A model generated the notes under the pieces. The model saw nothing but the letters and a program-made list of their open reading frames with translations. It searched no databases and was not told the DNA's origin. Below, in pieces: positions 44,168 to 50,933 of a DNA stretch of 64,000 nucleotides (position 1 is the stretch's first letter; every line of letters begins with the position of its first letter). The translations under genes and the position numbers were made by a program. The stretch is from Streptomyces paradoxus (GTDB lineage Bacteria; Actinomycetota; Actinomycetes; Streptomycetales; Streptomycetaceae), in the NCBI RefSeq assembly GCF_014202475.1, contig NZ_JACHGV010000010.1:186001-250000 (forward strand), in the 5' to 3' direction.

Positions 44168-44218
44168 GGTCCCAGGAGCGGCGGCGTGCTTGGCGGCTTG
44201 TGCGTCGCCCCTGGGACC
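44168..44218 (-). repeat. identical-loop hairpin, copy A
   Basis: Arms 44168-44183 and 44203-44218 (GGTCCCAGGAGCGGCG and CGTCGCCCCTGGGACC) pair at 15 of 16 positions, including one G-T. The 19-nt loop at 44184-44202 is identical to copy B. In the transcribed direction it begins 2 nt after the stop of the SpdD-like gene and ends 40 nt before the GGDEF start. Confidence 0.7.
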
Positions 44219-44220
44219 GT

Positions 44221-44529
44221 TCAGCGGCGGTGCTGCGAGGAGATGAGCGAGCGGATCACTACGGCGCAGACGGCGACGGACGCGCCGGTGACGGCGACGG
44301 CCAGGAGCATCGAGACCAGGACGGCGCCGACGACCAGGACCACGGCCGTACCAGCGCCCACCAGGGCGAGGGCTGTGCCGGGGGTGAGCTGGATCGTCGG
44401 GCGGGTCGACGCGGTCGGCGCAGGGACGGGCGTCGGGTGGTGCTGGACCACGGTGGTGGGCTCGACGACGGTGGGCGGGGTGATGAGTCCGGTAGGGCTG
44501 GGCATGGTGGGGATCTTCGGGCGGAGCAT
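44221..44529 (-). CDS. SpdD-like membrane protein (plasmid spread)
   Basis: A 102-residue protein resembling SpdD of pSAM2-like elements. Residues 1-45 are Pro/Thr-rich (PSPTGLITPPTVVEPTTVVQ), then a conserved hydrophobic block LTPGTALALVGAGTAVVLVV with a second hydrophobic segment SMLLAVAVTGASVAVCAVVI, giving two membrane helices. Spd proteins help a transferred element spread between the compartments of the recipient mycelium and affect pock size. The ATG at 44529 has GGGAGAACC upstream. Confidence 0.78.
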   Translation of the reverse strand: MLRPKIPTMPSPTGLITPPTVVEPTTVVQHHPTPVPAPTASTRPTIQLTPGTALALVGAGTAVVLVVGAVLVSMLLAVAVTGASVAVCAVVIRSLISSQHRR

Positions 44530-44548
44530 GGCGGTTCTCCCTTCGGGG

Positions 44549-44707
44549 CTACTTGCTGAGGGCGGTGTCGATCGCGGGGGCCAGGACGCTGTCGGCGAGG
44601 AGGTATCCGCCGAGGAGGAGGACAGCGACGAGCCACCAGGGCGGGCGGAGGAACTTGACGCCGAGGTAGCCGACGACGGCGAGGGCGAACCAGAGGGGGA
44701 CCTGCAC
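44549..44707 (-). CDS. 52-residue two-span membrane protein of the transfer region
   Basis: A short gene reading VQVPLWFALAVVGYLGVKFL, then RPPWWLVAVLLLGGYLLADS, ending IDTALSK. It predicts two closely spaced membrane helices. The GTG start at 44707 has TAGGAGA 8 nt upstream, and the gene sits in the tight row of Spd-type genes with 11 and 19 nt on each side. This context supports a real gene involved in intramycelial spread; no name can be given. Confidence 0.7.
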   Translation of the reverse strand: MQVPLWFALAVVGYLGVKFLRPPWWLVAVLLLGGYLLADSVLAPAIDTALSK

Positions 44708-44718
44708 GGCGGTGTCTC

Positions 44719-44910
44719 CTAGCGGACGCGGCAGCGGTGGGTGCGGGCGGCGAGCTGGGCGGCGCTCTGGCTGGAGTGGTCGGCGGACCAGCCGCAGCGG
44801 TCGGCGGTGCAGACGGCGGCGTACTTGGTCTGGCCGTGGCGGTCGCGGTGGGTGCCGATCTGCACGGGGCCGATCCGCATCACGGAGTGGAAGTAGTCGC
44901 GGGCTGGCAT
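44719..44910 (-). CDS. mobile element transfer protein (small, conserved in AICEs)
   Basis: A 63-residue protein of a type found beside spd genes in AICEs and annotated as mobile element transfer protein: YFHSVMRIGPVQIGTHRDRH, CTADRCGWSADHSSQSAAQL, AARTHRCRVR. Three cysteines and several histidines suggest a small metal-binding fold. AAGGAG lies 9 nt before the ATG at 44910. Function in transfer is inferred from context only. Confidence 0.75.
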   Translation of the reverse strand: MPARDYFHSVMRIGPVQIGTHRDRHGQTKYAAVCTADRCGWSADHSSQSAAQLAARTHRCRVR

Positions 44911-44932
44911 GGCGGATGGTTCTCCTTCCGGG

Positions 44933-45601
44933 TCAGGCGAGCTGGGCGGCGATGGCGTCGGCGAGGTGGGGCGGGACGCCGAGTCGGGCACGCAGGGTGT
45001 CGGTGTCGATCGGCGCGCCGGTGCGGTCGCGGTAGTCGGCGGCGACCTTGCGGGCGTGGTCGATGAGGACGGCGGGGACTGCGGGTGCCGGGTCGGCGGG
45101 CGGAAGCGCCGGCGGTTCCTCCACCGGGGCCGGGGCGGGCTCCGGGTCCGGCGTGGGTTCGGGGGCCGGTTCGCGGTCGTCGGCGAGATCGGGTTCCGGG
45201 GCCGCGGCGGGCGCCGAGGCATCCGGCATCCGGTGGTCGCCGGAGTGTGCGAGGAGGGTTCCGCCGAGGAAGGCGAGCGCGGGCCATCCGGCGATGCCGA
45301 GGCGGAGCAGGGCGGGCGGGTCGGTCAGGTCGAGAAATCCGGCGGTGGCGACGTTGGCGCCGAGCGAGGCGAACAGGGCCATGAGGAACCAGCACCAGGC
45401 CAGCCGGGACGGGCCCTCACTGCGGAGTCGTCGCCAGGCGGCGACCAGGAGCAGGTCGACGCTGACCGGGTAGGCCCAAGCCTTCCAGCCGTCCTGTCCG
45501 GCAGCGGCGGCCAGGTCGTGCAGATGGGCGAAGGACAAGGCTCCGGCGATGACGGCCTGAACCAGGACGGCATCGACGCGCAGGCTGTGACGGGCAGTCA
45601 T
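44933..45601 (-). CDS. SpdB2/DUF2637 membrane protein
   Basis: A 222-residue DUF2637 (SpdB2-type) protein. Four hydrophobic helices lie in residues 10-115 (VLVQAVIAGALSFAHLHDLA; GWKAWAYPVSVDLLLVAAWR; LAWCWFLMALFASLGANVAT; LLRLGIAGWPALAFLGGTLL). A long Pro/Glu linker (EPAPEPTPDPEPAPAPVEEP) leads to a C-terminal segment predicted to be DNA-binding (TGAPIDTDTLRARLGVPPHL, helix-turn-helix-like). SpdB proteins bind the peptidoglycan/membrane and DNA during intramycelial spread. Start overlaps the preceding stop (TGATG). Confidence 0.85.
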   Translation of the reverse strand: MTARHSLRVDAVLVQAVIAGALSFAHLHDLAAAAGQDGWKAWAYPVSVDLLLVAAWRRLRSEGPSRLAWCWFLMALFASLGANVATAGFLDLTDPPALLRLGIAGWPALAFLGGTLLAHSGDHRMPDASAPAAAPEPDLADDREPAPEPTPDPEPAPAPVEEPPALPPADPAPAVPAVLIDHARKVAADYRDRTGAPIDTDTLRARLGVPPHLADAIAAQLA

Positions 45602-45759
45602 CAGGACTCCTCCCCGGTCGGCGGTTCGGGGAGTGAGGCGGCCAGGGAAGGGCTGACGGCGTCCACGAAGTCGAGGTCAGCGCCGGTCGTGTCGGCGTAG
45701 AGGGCGAGCTGGCCCAGGAGCAGGACCGTGCGGGCGAAGTCCTCGCAGTCGGGGCACAT
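45601..45759 (-). CDS. small conserved element protein
   Basis: A 52-residue protein: MCPDCEDFARTVLLLGQLAL, then YADTTGADLDFVDAVSPSL. The C-x2-C at residues 2-5 is the only motif. GGGAGA lies 8 nt before the ATG at 45759, which favours it over the upstream in-frame ATG at 45786. The stop overlaps the SpdB2-like start, so they are coupled. Function unknown. Confidence 0.65.
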   Translation of the reverse strand: MCPDCEDFARTVLLLGQLALYADTTGADLDFVDAVSPSLAASLPEPPTGEES

Positions 45760-45843
45760 GGCGGGGGTTCTCCCTTCATCAGACATGGCAGGGGCAGGGA
45801 CCTGGCGCGAAGGGCGGTCGCACCGACCGTTGGGCGGGGGAAC

Positions 45844-47199
45844 TCAGGCCGTGACGGGAGCCGTCTTGGACAGCGGCACCGGGGCCTCGGAGGAGCTGAC
45901 CAGCTCGGGCCGGAAGGCGGCCAGTTCGGGCAGGGCCGGTGTGCGGTCGGCGTGCCGGTTGCAGGTGTTCACGGCCTGGCGGAGCGAGGTGTGCGGGGCC
46001 CGGATGCGGTGCCAGCCACCGGTGGAGTCCCCGGCGATGGCCAGCCCGCGTGTCTCTGCGGGGATCTGGATGGCGGCCAGGACCGCTTCCGGGGAGATGT
46101 CGCCGAAGGCCATGTTGGCGCTGGTCTCGTCGTTGACGCGGTGGGCGGTGCGGCCGGTGAGCTGGGCGCGGAGCATGGTGATGCCCTTGCCGAGTTCGGA
46201 GCCGAAGCGCTGCCCGCAGATTTCGAGGTAGATGCCGGCCGCGCGGCCGAGCTGGGCGAGACGGACCAGTGTGGTGATGATGCGGTCGCGGCGCTTCTCC
46301 TCCTCCTTGCCGGCGAACAGGGCGAGTTCGGCGACCTCGTCGACCAGGACCACGACCGGGACGGGTCGGATGCCGTCGGGCAGGTCCCAGATGTCGGCGG
46401 CTATCTCGGCGTCGGGCACGGCGGAGGTGATGCGCTGCTCAGCCCGGATGAGCTGGTAGACCCCTTCCATGCGGGACACGAGCGCGTCGAGGAGCTCGGC
46501 GGCGGTGTCGGGGTTGTCGGCGAGGGCGGAGAACCGGCGGGCCAGCGGGAACAGCTCCACCCCCTGTTTGCAGTCGATGCCGACCAGGGCGACGTCCATC
46601 GGGGCGAGCCCGGCGACCAGGTTGCGCTGGTAGACGGACTTGCCAGACTCGGTGGCCCCCAGGGTGAGGGCGTGCGGAACGGCCCGGTAGTCGCGGTAGT
46701 GGACCGAGCCGTCCTCGCGCAGGGCGACCGGAACCCTCATGGGGCGGGTGTCGACCTTGGCGGGCATCTGCACCCGCTTGAGGACGTCGTAGCCGGTCAT
46801 CCGCACTTCCACGACACCCGAGCGCACCTCACGCGAGGTGACCCCGTACATGGAGAAGGAGTGGCGCAGCCGGTCCGAGGCGGCGGCGACGTCGAAGGCG
46901 TCCTGACCGGGGCGCAGTCCCAGGCGCAGGACCAGACCGGTACGGGTCGGCCGGAAGCGCAGGATGCGCGGCGGGCGGGAGTCCGGCACGGGCCGGTTGG
47001 CGATCCGTGCCAGAGCCAGGCGCCAGCGCGGGGGCGGGACCGTCAGGCCACAGGCGTCCATGACGGAGGCGTAGCGGACCAGGACCCGCAGCGAGGCGAG
47101 GGTGACGCCGAAGGTCATCCAGTACCAGGCGGGGCGCCGCCACCGCAGGAGACCCGCAGCAGCGACGACCAGCACCAGAGCGACCGTGAAGGCGGTCAT
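45844..47199 (-). CDS. traSA: FtsK/SpoIIIE-type DNA translocase TraSA/TraB
   Basis: A 451-residue conjugal transfer protein. One or two N-terminal membrane helices (FTVALVLVVAAAGLLRWRRP) precede the ATPase. Walker A is TLGATESGKSVYQRNLVAGL, Walker B VPVVVLVDEVAELALF, with LVRLAQLGRAAGIYLEICGQ and GRTAHRVNDETSANMAFGDI (FtsK-like core). In Streptomyces one such hexameric pump moves double-stranded DNA through the septum, recognising clt repeats, without a relaxase. The ATG at 47199 begins 2 nt after the preceding stop. It heads the leftward transfer-replication transcript together with the next gene. Confidence 0.92.
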   Translation of the reverse strand: MTAFTVALVLVVAAAGLLRWRRPAWYWMTFGVTLASLRVLVRYASVMDACGLTVPPPRWRLALARIANRPVPDSRPPRILRFRPTRTGLVLRLGLRPGQDAFDVAAASDRLRHSFSMYGVTSREVRSGVVEVRMTGYDVLKRVQMPAKVDTRPMRVPVALREDGSVHYRDYRAVPHALTLGATESGKSVYQRNLVAGLAPMDVALVGIDCKQGVELFPLARRFSALADNPDTAAELLDALVSRMEGVYQLIRAEQRITSAVPDAEIAADIWDLPDGIRPVPVVVLVDEVAELALFAGKEEEKRRDRIITTLVRLAQLGRAAGIYLEICGQRFGSELGKGITMLRAQLTGRTAHRVNDETSANMAFGDISPEAVLAAIQIPAETRGLAIAGDSTGGWHRIRAPHTSLRQAVNTCNRHADRTPALPELAAFRPELVSSSEAPVPLSKTAPVTA

Positions 47200-47201
47200 T
47201 G

Positions 47202-47558
47202 TCAGGCCGCCTTCGAGTTCGCGGCAGCGGCGGCCAGCGAGGTGACGGCGACCGCGCGGAAGGCGATGCCGTGCCGCTTCTGACCGTTGAAGTCGTTCTC
47301 CCACGGCCGTGCGATCAGGCCCGTGAGCGCGACCGGCGTGCCCATGGTCAGCTCACCGGAGATGCCCGGCTCGGGGACGGTGATGGAGAGGATCTCCACC
47401 TCGTCGTTGGCGGCGAACATCACGTCGACCGTCATCAGTTTCGCGCCGGACTCGACGTCCATGGCGATCTCACCGGTACGGCGGTCCTTCACCTTGGGCT
47501 GCGGGGTCTTGGCGACCATCACGGTCGCGGCGGAGGTGTCCACGGGGATCTGACGCAT
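47202..47558 (-). CDS. SCO3933-family regulatory protein
   Basis: A 118-residue protein of a family named after SCO3933 and present immediately before tra in many AICEs. It reads MRQIPVDTSAATVMVAKTPQ, then MTVDVMFAANDEVEILSITV and GTPVALTGLIARPWENDFNG, an OB-fold-like beta pattern. The role is unproven; single-strand binding or regulation has been suggested by annotation only. GCAGGAGA lies 7 nt upstream of the ATG. First gene of the leftward operon. Confidence 0.82.
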   Translation of the reverse strand: MRQIPVDTSAATVMVAKTPQPKVKDRRTGEIAMDVESGAKLMTVDVMFAANDEVEILSITVPEPGISGELTMGTPVALTGLIARPWENDFNGQKRHGIAFRAVAVTSLAAAAANSKAA

Positions 47559-47648
47559 CGTCTTGTCTCCTGCTGTGGTGGGTTCTTGGCCGACGTCCCG
47601 TCGGTGAGATCAGGAGACCGCGAGAGGGGGTGGACGCATCACGGCCCG

Positions 47649-47702
47649 TATGGACGTTTAGGGACGTCTGAGCTACCGTCAAAACGTCCCTACGGGTCCC
47701 TA
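47649..47702. promoter_or_regulatory. operator cluster between divergent transcripts
   Basis: TAGGGACGT (47659-47667) and its complement ACGTCCCTA (47684-47692) form an inverted repeat. TATGGACGT (47649-47657) is a one-mismatch copy exactly 10 bp upstream, and a partial copy GTCCCTA lies at 47696-47702. They lie between the leftward transfer operon and the rightward HTH gene and probably bind that regulator, controlling both directions. Confidence 0.65.
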
Positions 47703-47714
47703 GGAGGGAACACC

Positions 47715-48446
47715 ATGGCGAACGAGCGTCTGCGGGCTGCGATTTCGGCGAAGGGCGAGACGATCCAGTCCGTCGCCGAACACGTCGGAGTCGATCCCAA
47801 GAGCGTCGAGCGCTGGATCACCACCAACCGGACTCCGCACCGGGGGCACCGCTGGAAGGCCGCGAGCTTCCTCGGGGTCGACGAGGTCTACGTGTGGCCG
47901 TCAGTCGAGAAGCAGGCGGAGAAGGCGAGCGCGTCGGAGCTGATCACGTACTACCCGCACCGCGGTGCCGTCCCTGCCCCGCTGTGGTCCTCCCTGATCG
48001 AGAAGGCGACGGACCAGGTCGACATCCTGGTGTACGCGGGACTCTTCCTCTTCGACAGTCACCCGGACCTGCCGGACCAGTTGGCCGAGAAGGCGAAGGC
48101 CGGCGCCCAGGCTCGCATCCTGTTGGGCGACCCGGATTCCGCGGCCGTGCGCCAGCGTGGCGAGGAGGAGGGCATCGGCGACGACCTGGCGGCCCGAGCG
48201 CGGATAACTCGCCGGTACTTGCAGCCCGCCATGTCGACGCCCGGCGTCGAGGTCCGGCTGCACGACACGATCCTCTACAACTCGATCTACCGGTTCGACG
48301 ACGACGTGCTGGTGAACCCCCACGTGCTCGGAGCTCCCGCCGGACAGAACCCGGTGATGCACTTCAAGTACCTGCCGGGAGCACGGACGTTCCGGCACTA
48401 CATGCGGAGCTTCGACTACGCGTGGGACCAGGGCCGAAAGGCATAA
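47715..48446 (+). CDS. HTH regulator with DUF5919-like C-terminal domain
   Basis: A 243-residue regulator. Residues 1-55 form an XRE-like helix-turn-helix (RLRAAISAKGETIQSVAEHV, GVDPKSVERWITTNRTPHRG). The remainder resembles DUF5919, a phospholipase-D-like fold without obvious HKD motifs (TDQVDILVYAGLFLFDSHPD; VRLHDTILYNSIYRFDDDVL). It likely acts as the element's switch, filling the role KorSA has in pSAM2, and should bind the repeats directly upstream. GGAGGG lies 6 nt before the ATG. Ligand unknown. Confidence 0.82.
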   Translation: MANERLRAAISAKGETIQSVAEHVGVDPKSVERWITTNRTPHRGHRWKAASFLGVDEVYVWPSVEKQAEKASASELITYYPHRGAVPAPLWSSLIEKATDQVDILVYAGLFLFDSHPDLPDQLAEKAKAGAQARILLGDPDSAAVRQRGEEEGIGDDLAARARITRRYLQPAMSTPGVEVRLHDTILYNSIYRFDDDVLVNPHVLGAPAGQNPVMHFKYLPGARTFRHYMRSFDYAWDQGRKA

Positions 48447-48474
48447 CCGGCTCCCGACGTGCGACGCTGAACGC

Positions 48475-48945
48475 ATGGCACGCGTCGACTACTTCAACGA
48501 TCCGAACGCCCCGAAGGCGAACAGCCTCGTCCCCTCTGTGACCGCCGTGGCCCGTAATGAGGCCGGTGAGGTCCTGCTGATCCACAAGACCGACAACGAT
48601 CTGTGGGCCCTGCCCGGAGGCGGCATCGACCTGGGCGAGTCCGCGCCCGACGCGGCTGTACGCGAGACCAAGGAAGAGACCGGGTTCGACGTCGAGGTCA
48701 CCGGCCTGGTCGGGATATACACGAACCCCGGACACGTCATGGCGTACGACGACGGTGAGGTCCGCCAGCAGTTCTCGATCTGCTTCCATGCCCGCATCGT
48801 CGGCGGCCGGCTGCGGACGAGCAGCGAGAGCAAGGAAGTAGCGTTCGTCGATCCGAGCAGGCTGGACGAGCTGAACATCCACCCGTCGATGCGCATGCGG
48901 ATCGACCACGGATTGGCCGGCCGGACCGAGCCTTACATCGGTTGA
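48475..48945 (+). CDS. Nudix hydrolase of the element (Pif-like position)
   Basis: A 156-residue Nudix protein with complete box: GGGIDLGESAPDAAVRETKE, then ETGF. N-terminal part SVTAVARNEAGEVLLIHKTD and WALPGG are typical. In pSAM2 a Nudix protein (Pif) blocks redundant transfer between cells that already hold the element; the same role is inferred from position, not shown. The start has no ribosome-binding site, and GACGCT (48463-48468) 6 nt upstream may be a -10 for a leaderless transcript. Confidence 0.85.
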   Translation: MARVDYFNDPNAPKANSLVPSVTAVARNEAGEVLLIHKTDNDLWALPGGGIDLGESAPDAAVRETKEETGFDVEVTGLVGIYTNPGHVMAYDDGEVRQQFSICFHARIVGGRLRTSSESKEVAFVDPSRLDELNIHPSMRMRIDHGLAGRTEPYIG

Positions 48946-48954
48946 TGTCCTCGG

Positions 48955-48969
48955 TATGGTCCCGCCATG
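48955..48969 (+). promoter_or_regulatory. putative -10 for the 63-residue gene, leaderless
   Basis: TATGGT at 48955-48960 ends 6 nt before the ATG at 48967, with TTACAT at 48933-48938 as a possible -35 (16-bp spacer). Confidence 0.4.
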
Positions 48970-49158
48970 AACGAAACCGACCCGTCGACGGAAGCGGCCA
49001 AGGGCAGAGTGCCCCTACGGCTAGACCCCGACGACCTGCGATGGCTGTCTACCCACTGCTGCTGCTCATCGGACGCGTCCGATGAAGAGAAGGACCGCTG
49101 CGGACGTCTGCGGTTCCGCGCCAGCGCGGCACTGCACAAGCACGGGCATTCTCGCTGA
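48967..49158 (+). CDS. small element protein, unknown function
   Basis: A 63-residue hydrophilic protein: RVPLRLDPDDLRWLSTHCCC, then DASDEEKDRCGRLRFRASAA. A C-C-C run with a further Cys might bind metal. It lies 21 nt after the Nudix gene on the same strand and has its own possible leaderless promoter. The codon bias supports coding. Function unknown. Confidence 0.6.
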   Translation: MNETDPSTEAAKGRVPLRLDPDDLRWLSTHCCCSSDASDEEKDRCGRLRFRASAALHKHGHSR

Positions 49159-49166
49159 CCAGGTGA

Positions 49167-49724
49167 TCAAGAGCTAACGCCAAGACGGCTGCGCGTCCGC
49201 TCGACAGCCGCACCGAGGTACGGTCGCGCTTTGCTGATCGCGTTGTGCACCTCGCTGCCCGGTTCGTAGCGGACGAGGATCTCGTCAATCCGCGTGTCGA
49301 AGTCGAAGGACTGCCCGGCGGGGCCGGTCGTCATGTCGGCGAAGATCAGCGCATCGAGGACGGGGGAGTCCTCCCGCTCGTAAACGGCCAGCTCTGCCGA
49401 CAGACCGCGCTGCTCTGCTTCGTACACGGCCCCGGAGTGGTGAGCGACCAGCCGCACGAGACGCGTCGGCGCACCCAGCGTTTCCAGGTGGCGGGCACCG
49501 TCTAGGGGATGGAACCCGGTGTCCCGCAGTTCTGGGGCGTAACCGATGTCGTGCAGCCATGCTGCGGCGACGAGGAGGTCCCGGTCAGCTTCGGACACAG
49601 CCGCAGCAGCTTCCTGAGCTCGAGCAGCTACCGCCTGAGTGTGCAGCCAGCGGTTTCCGAGCCGGGGGAGCAGAGACTCGGCGAGTTCGGCCGCTCCCTG
49701 GGGCGTGTCCAGTGCAGAAGGCAT
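49167..49724 (-). CDS. HD-domain phosphohydrolase
   Basis: A 185-residue HD-superfamily hydrolase: RWLHTQAVAARAQEAAAAVS (first His), LLVAAAWLHDIGYAPELRDT (H-D), DGARHLETLGAPTRLVRLVA followed by HHSGAVYEA. Such proteins hydrolyse nucleotides or related phosphoesters; the substrate is unknown. HD and Nudix genes often sit together in AICE regulatory regions. The ATG at 49724 is chosen because TACCGT (49737-49732, minus strand) ends 7 nt upstream, suggesting a leaderless start; an upstream frame from 49799 is possible. Convergent with the 63-residue gene. Confidence 0.8.
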   Translation of the reverse strand: MPSALDTPQGAAELAESLLPRLGNRWLHTQAVAARAQEAAAAVSEADRDLLVAAAWLHDIGYAPELRDTGFHPLDGARHLETLGAPTRLVRLVAHHSGAVYEAEQRGLSAELAVYEREDSPVLDALIFADMTTGPAGQSFDFDTRIDEILVRYEPGSEVHNAISKARPYLGAAVERTRSRLGVSS

Positions 49725-49916
49725 GCATGGAACGGTAGCCGAGACGAGCAGTGAGCCGACAGGCCACGATCGAGCGGTTTCGATCATGGTGCGGTACAAG
49801 TTTCCCTACATCATCAAGGCTCGCTTCGCTCGCTCGCCCGGTGGCCCACAGTGCTTGTCGATCATCGCCAACCCGACCGCCGCACACTCCGCCCAAGCGC
49901 ATCAAACGGCCGCGCC

Positions 49917-49951
49917 CGGCCCGCACACCACCGCCACCACGATCCGGCCTC
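49917..49951 (+). repeat. 35-bp inverted repeat, left arm
   Basis: The complement of this segment occurs at 50238-50272 with two mismatches (33 of 35 identical; it begins CGGCCCGC and ends GATCCGGCCTC). The arms are 286 bp apart. Confidence 0.7.
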
Positions 49952-50237
49952 AGGAAGGGAAAGACGCAACAGCAGCTCGACCCCAACGCCCCGCTTCCGG
50001 GGCCACGCCGCACCCTTTCCACCCGGTTGCCTACACCAGTAGGTCGGATCAAACCGAGGGCCGCACCGGAGCGCGGCGGCGCCGGTCGGTCGCCGCCGCG
50101 CCGCCTCAATGTCTTCGCCACCGGCCGCACGGCGCCGCCCGCCCGTCGCCGCACGCAGCGGCCACATTCCAACACGGGCACGGGGGCGAACGGTGATCCC
50201 CAACGGTGCAGGTCAAAGACGCTTTGTGTTACCGAAA

Positions 50238-50272
50238 GAGGCCGGATCGTGGTGGCGGTGGCATGCGGGCCG
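50238..50272 (-). repeat. 35-bp inverted repeat, right arm
   Basis: Partner of 49917-49951; it begins GAGGCCGGATCGTGG. Confidence 0.7.
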
Positions 50273-50409
50273 GCGCTGTCAGATGCGCGGGCGTTCGCAC
50301 GGCCCGCTGGTCCCGCACCAGGTCACCGGCCGGACGGCGAGCGCGGCCATGGGGAGGGGAGAACCCCGTCGTGGCTGGGGCGGTCGGCTCCGCGACTTTA
50401 GCCAGCCAC

Positions 50410-50518
50410 TTTGGCGCGAGCCTCGAAGATCATGGCCCCAACGTCGTGCTTTAACGGGCAGGTCAACAGACTGCCCGACGCGCCGGAAGCTTACGGGGCC
50501 ATGATCACTCGCGCCAAA
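50410..50518. repeat. nested cruciform-forming inverted repeats
   Basis: TTTGGCGCGAG (50410-50420) pairs with CTCGCGCCAAA (50508-50518), and GATCATGGCCCC (50428-50439) with GGGGCCATGATC (50495-50506), separated by a 7-nt versus 1-nt interior loop. Inside is a third hairpin, CGGGCAG/CTGCCCG (50455-50461, 50471-50477). All pairs are perfect. Confidence 0.75.
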
Positions 50519-50933
50519 GCAGCTCCCGGCCAAAGTCACTACGCCGACCGCGTGACCAGGCACAAGGCTCCAGTGGCTGGGCCGTCTGTGGGCCGCGCGC
50601 GGGCAGACACTTAACGATCACCGCGACGCTACACAAGGCCGAGCCGTATCCCGAGCGAGCCATCCCCGGCGTGATCCTTGCCCCGTTCGCGCGGTGCCAA
50701 AGACGGGCTGCTGCGCGATCCGATACGGCCGTGTCTGTGTGTCGTACAGAGCCGAGTTTGTGGCCGCATCAGGAGTCAGAGGGGCGCGCGGCGGTTCGTA
50801 ATGAACCCCCCTTGTGCGCCGGTGACAGACAGCATTGACGGGAGTACCTTCGGTGTCGGATGCGGGTTCGCGGGGGGCGACGTCAGCAGTCGTCAGACGC
50901 CCGCGGATCGGGGCCAAGGCACGGGGGGAAAGA

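Larger units (their letters stand above)
49725..50933. other. 1.2-kb non-coding palindromic zone
   Basis: No convincing gene is seen. Frames are open here only because of high GC; they lack ribosome-binding sites and known domains. The zone contains a 35-bp long-range inverted repeat, a nested cruciform and several small hairpins, listed separately. In rolling-circle elements such regions hold a single-strand origin or the clt transfer site; either is possible. Confidence 0.5.

Noticed and set aside
49751..50504. Several open frames in the palindromic non-coding zone
   Set aside because: Low-complexity Arg/Pro/Ser-rich products, no start signals, and interruption by large inverted repeats.
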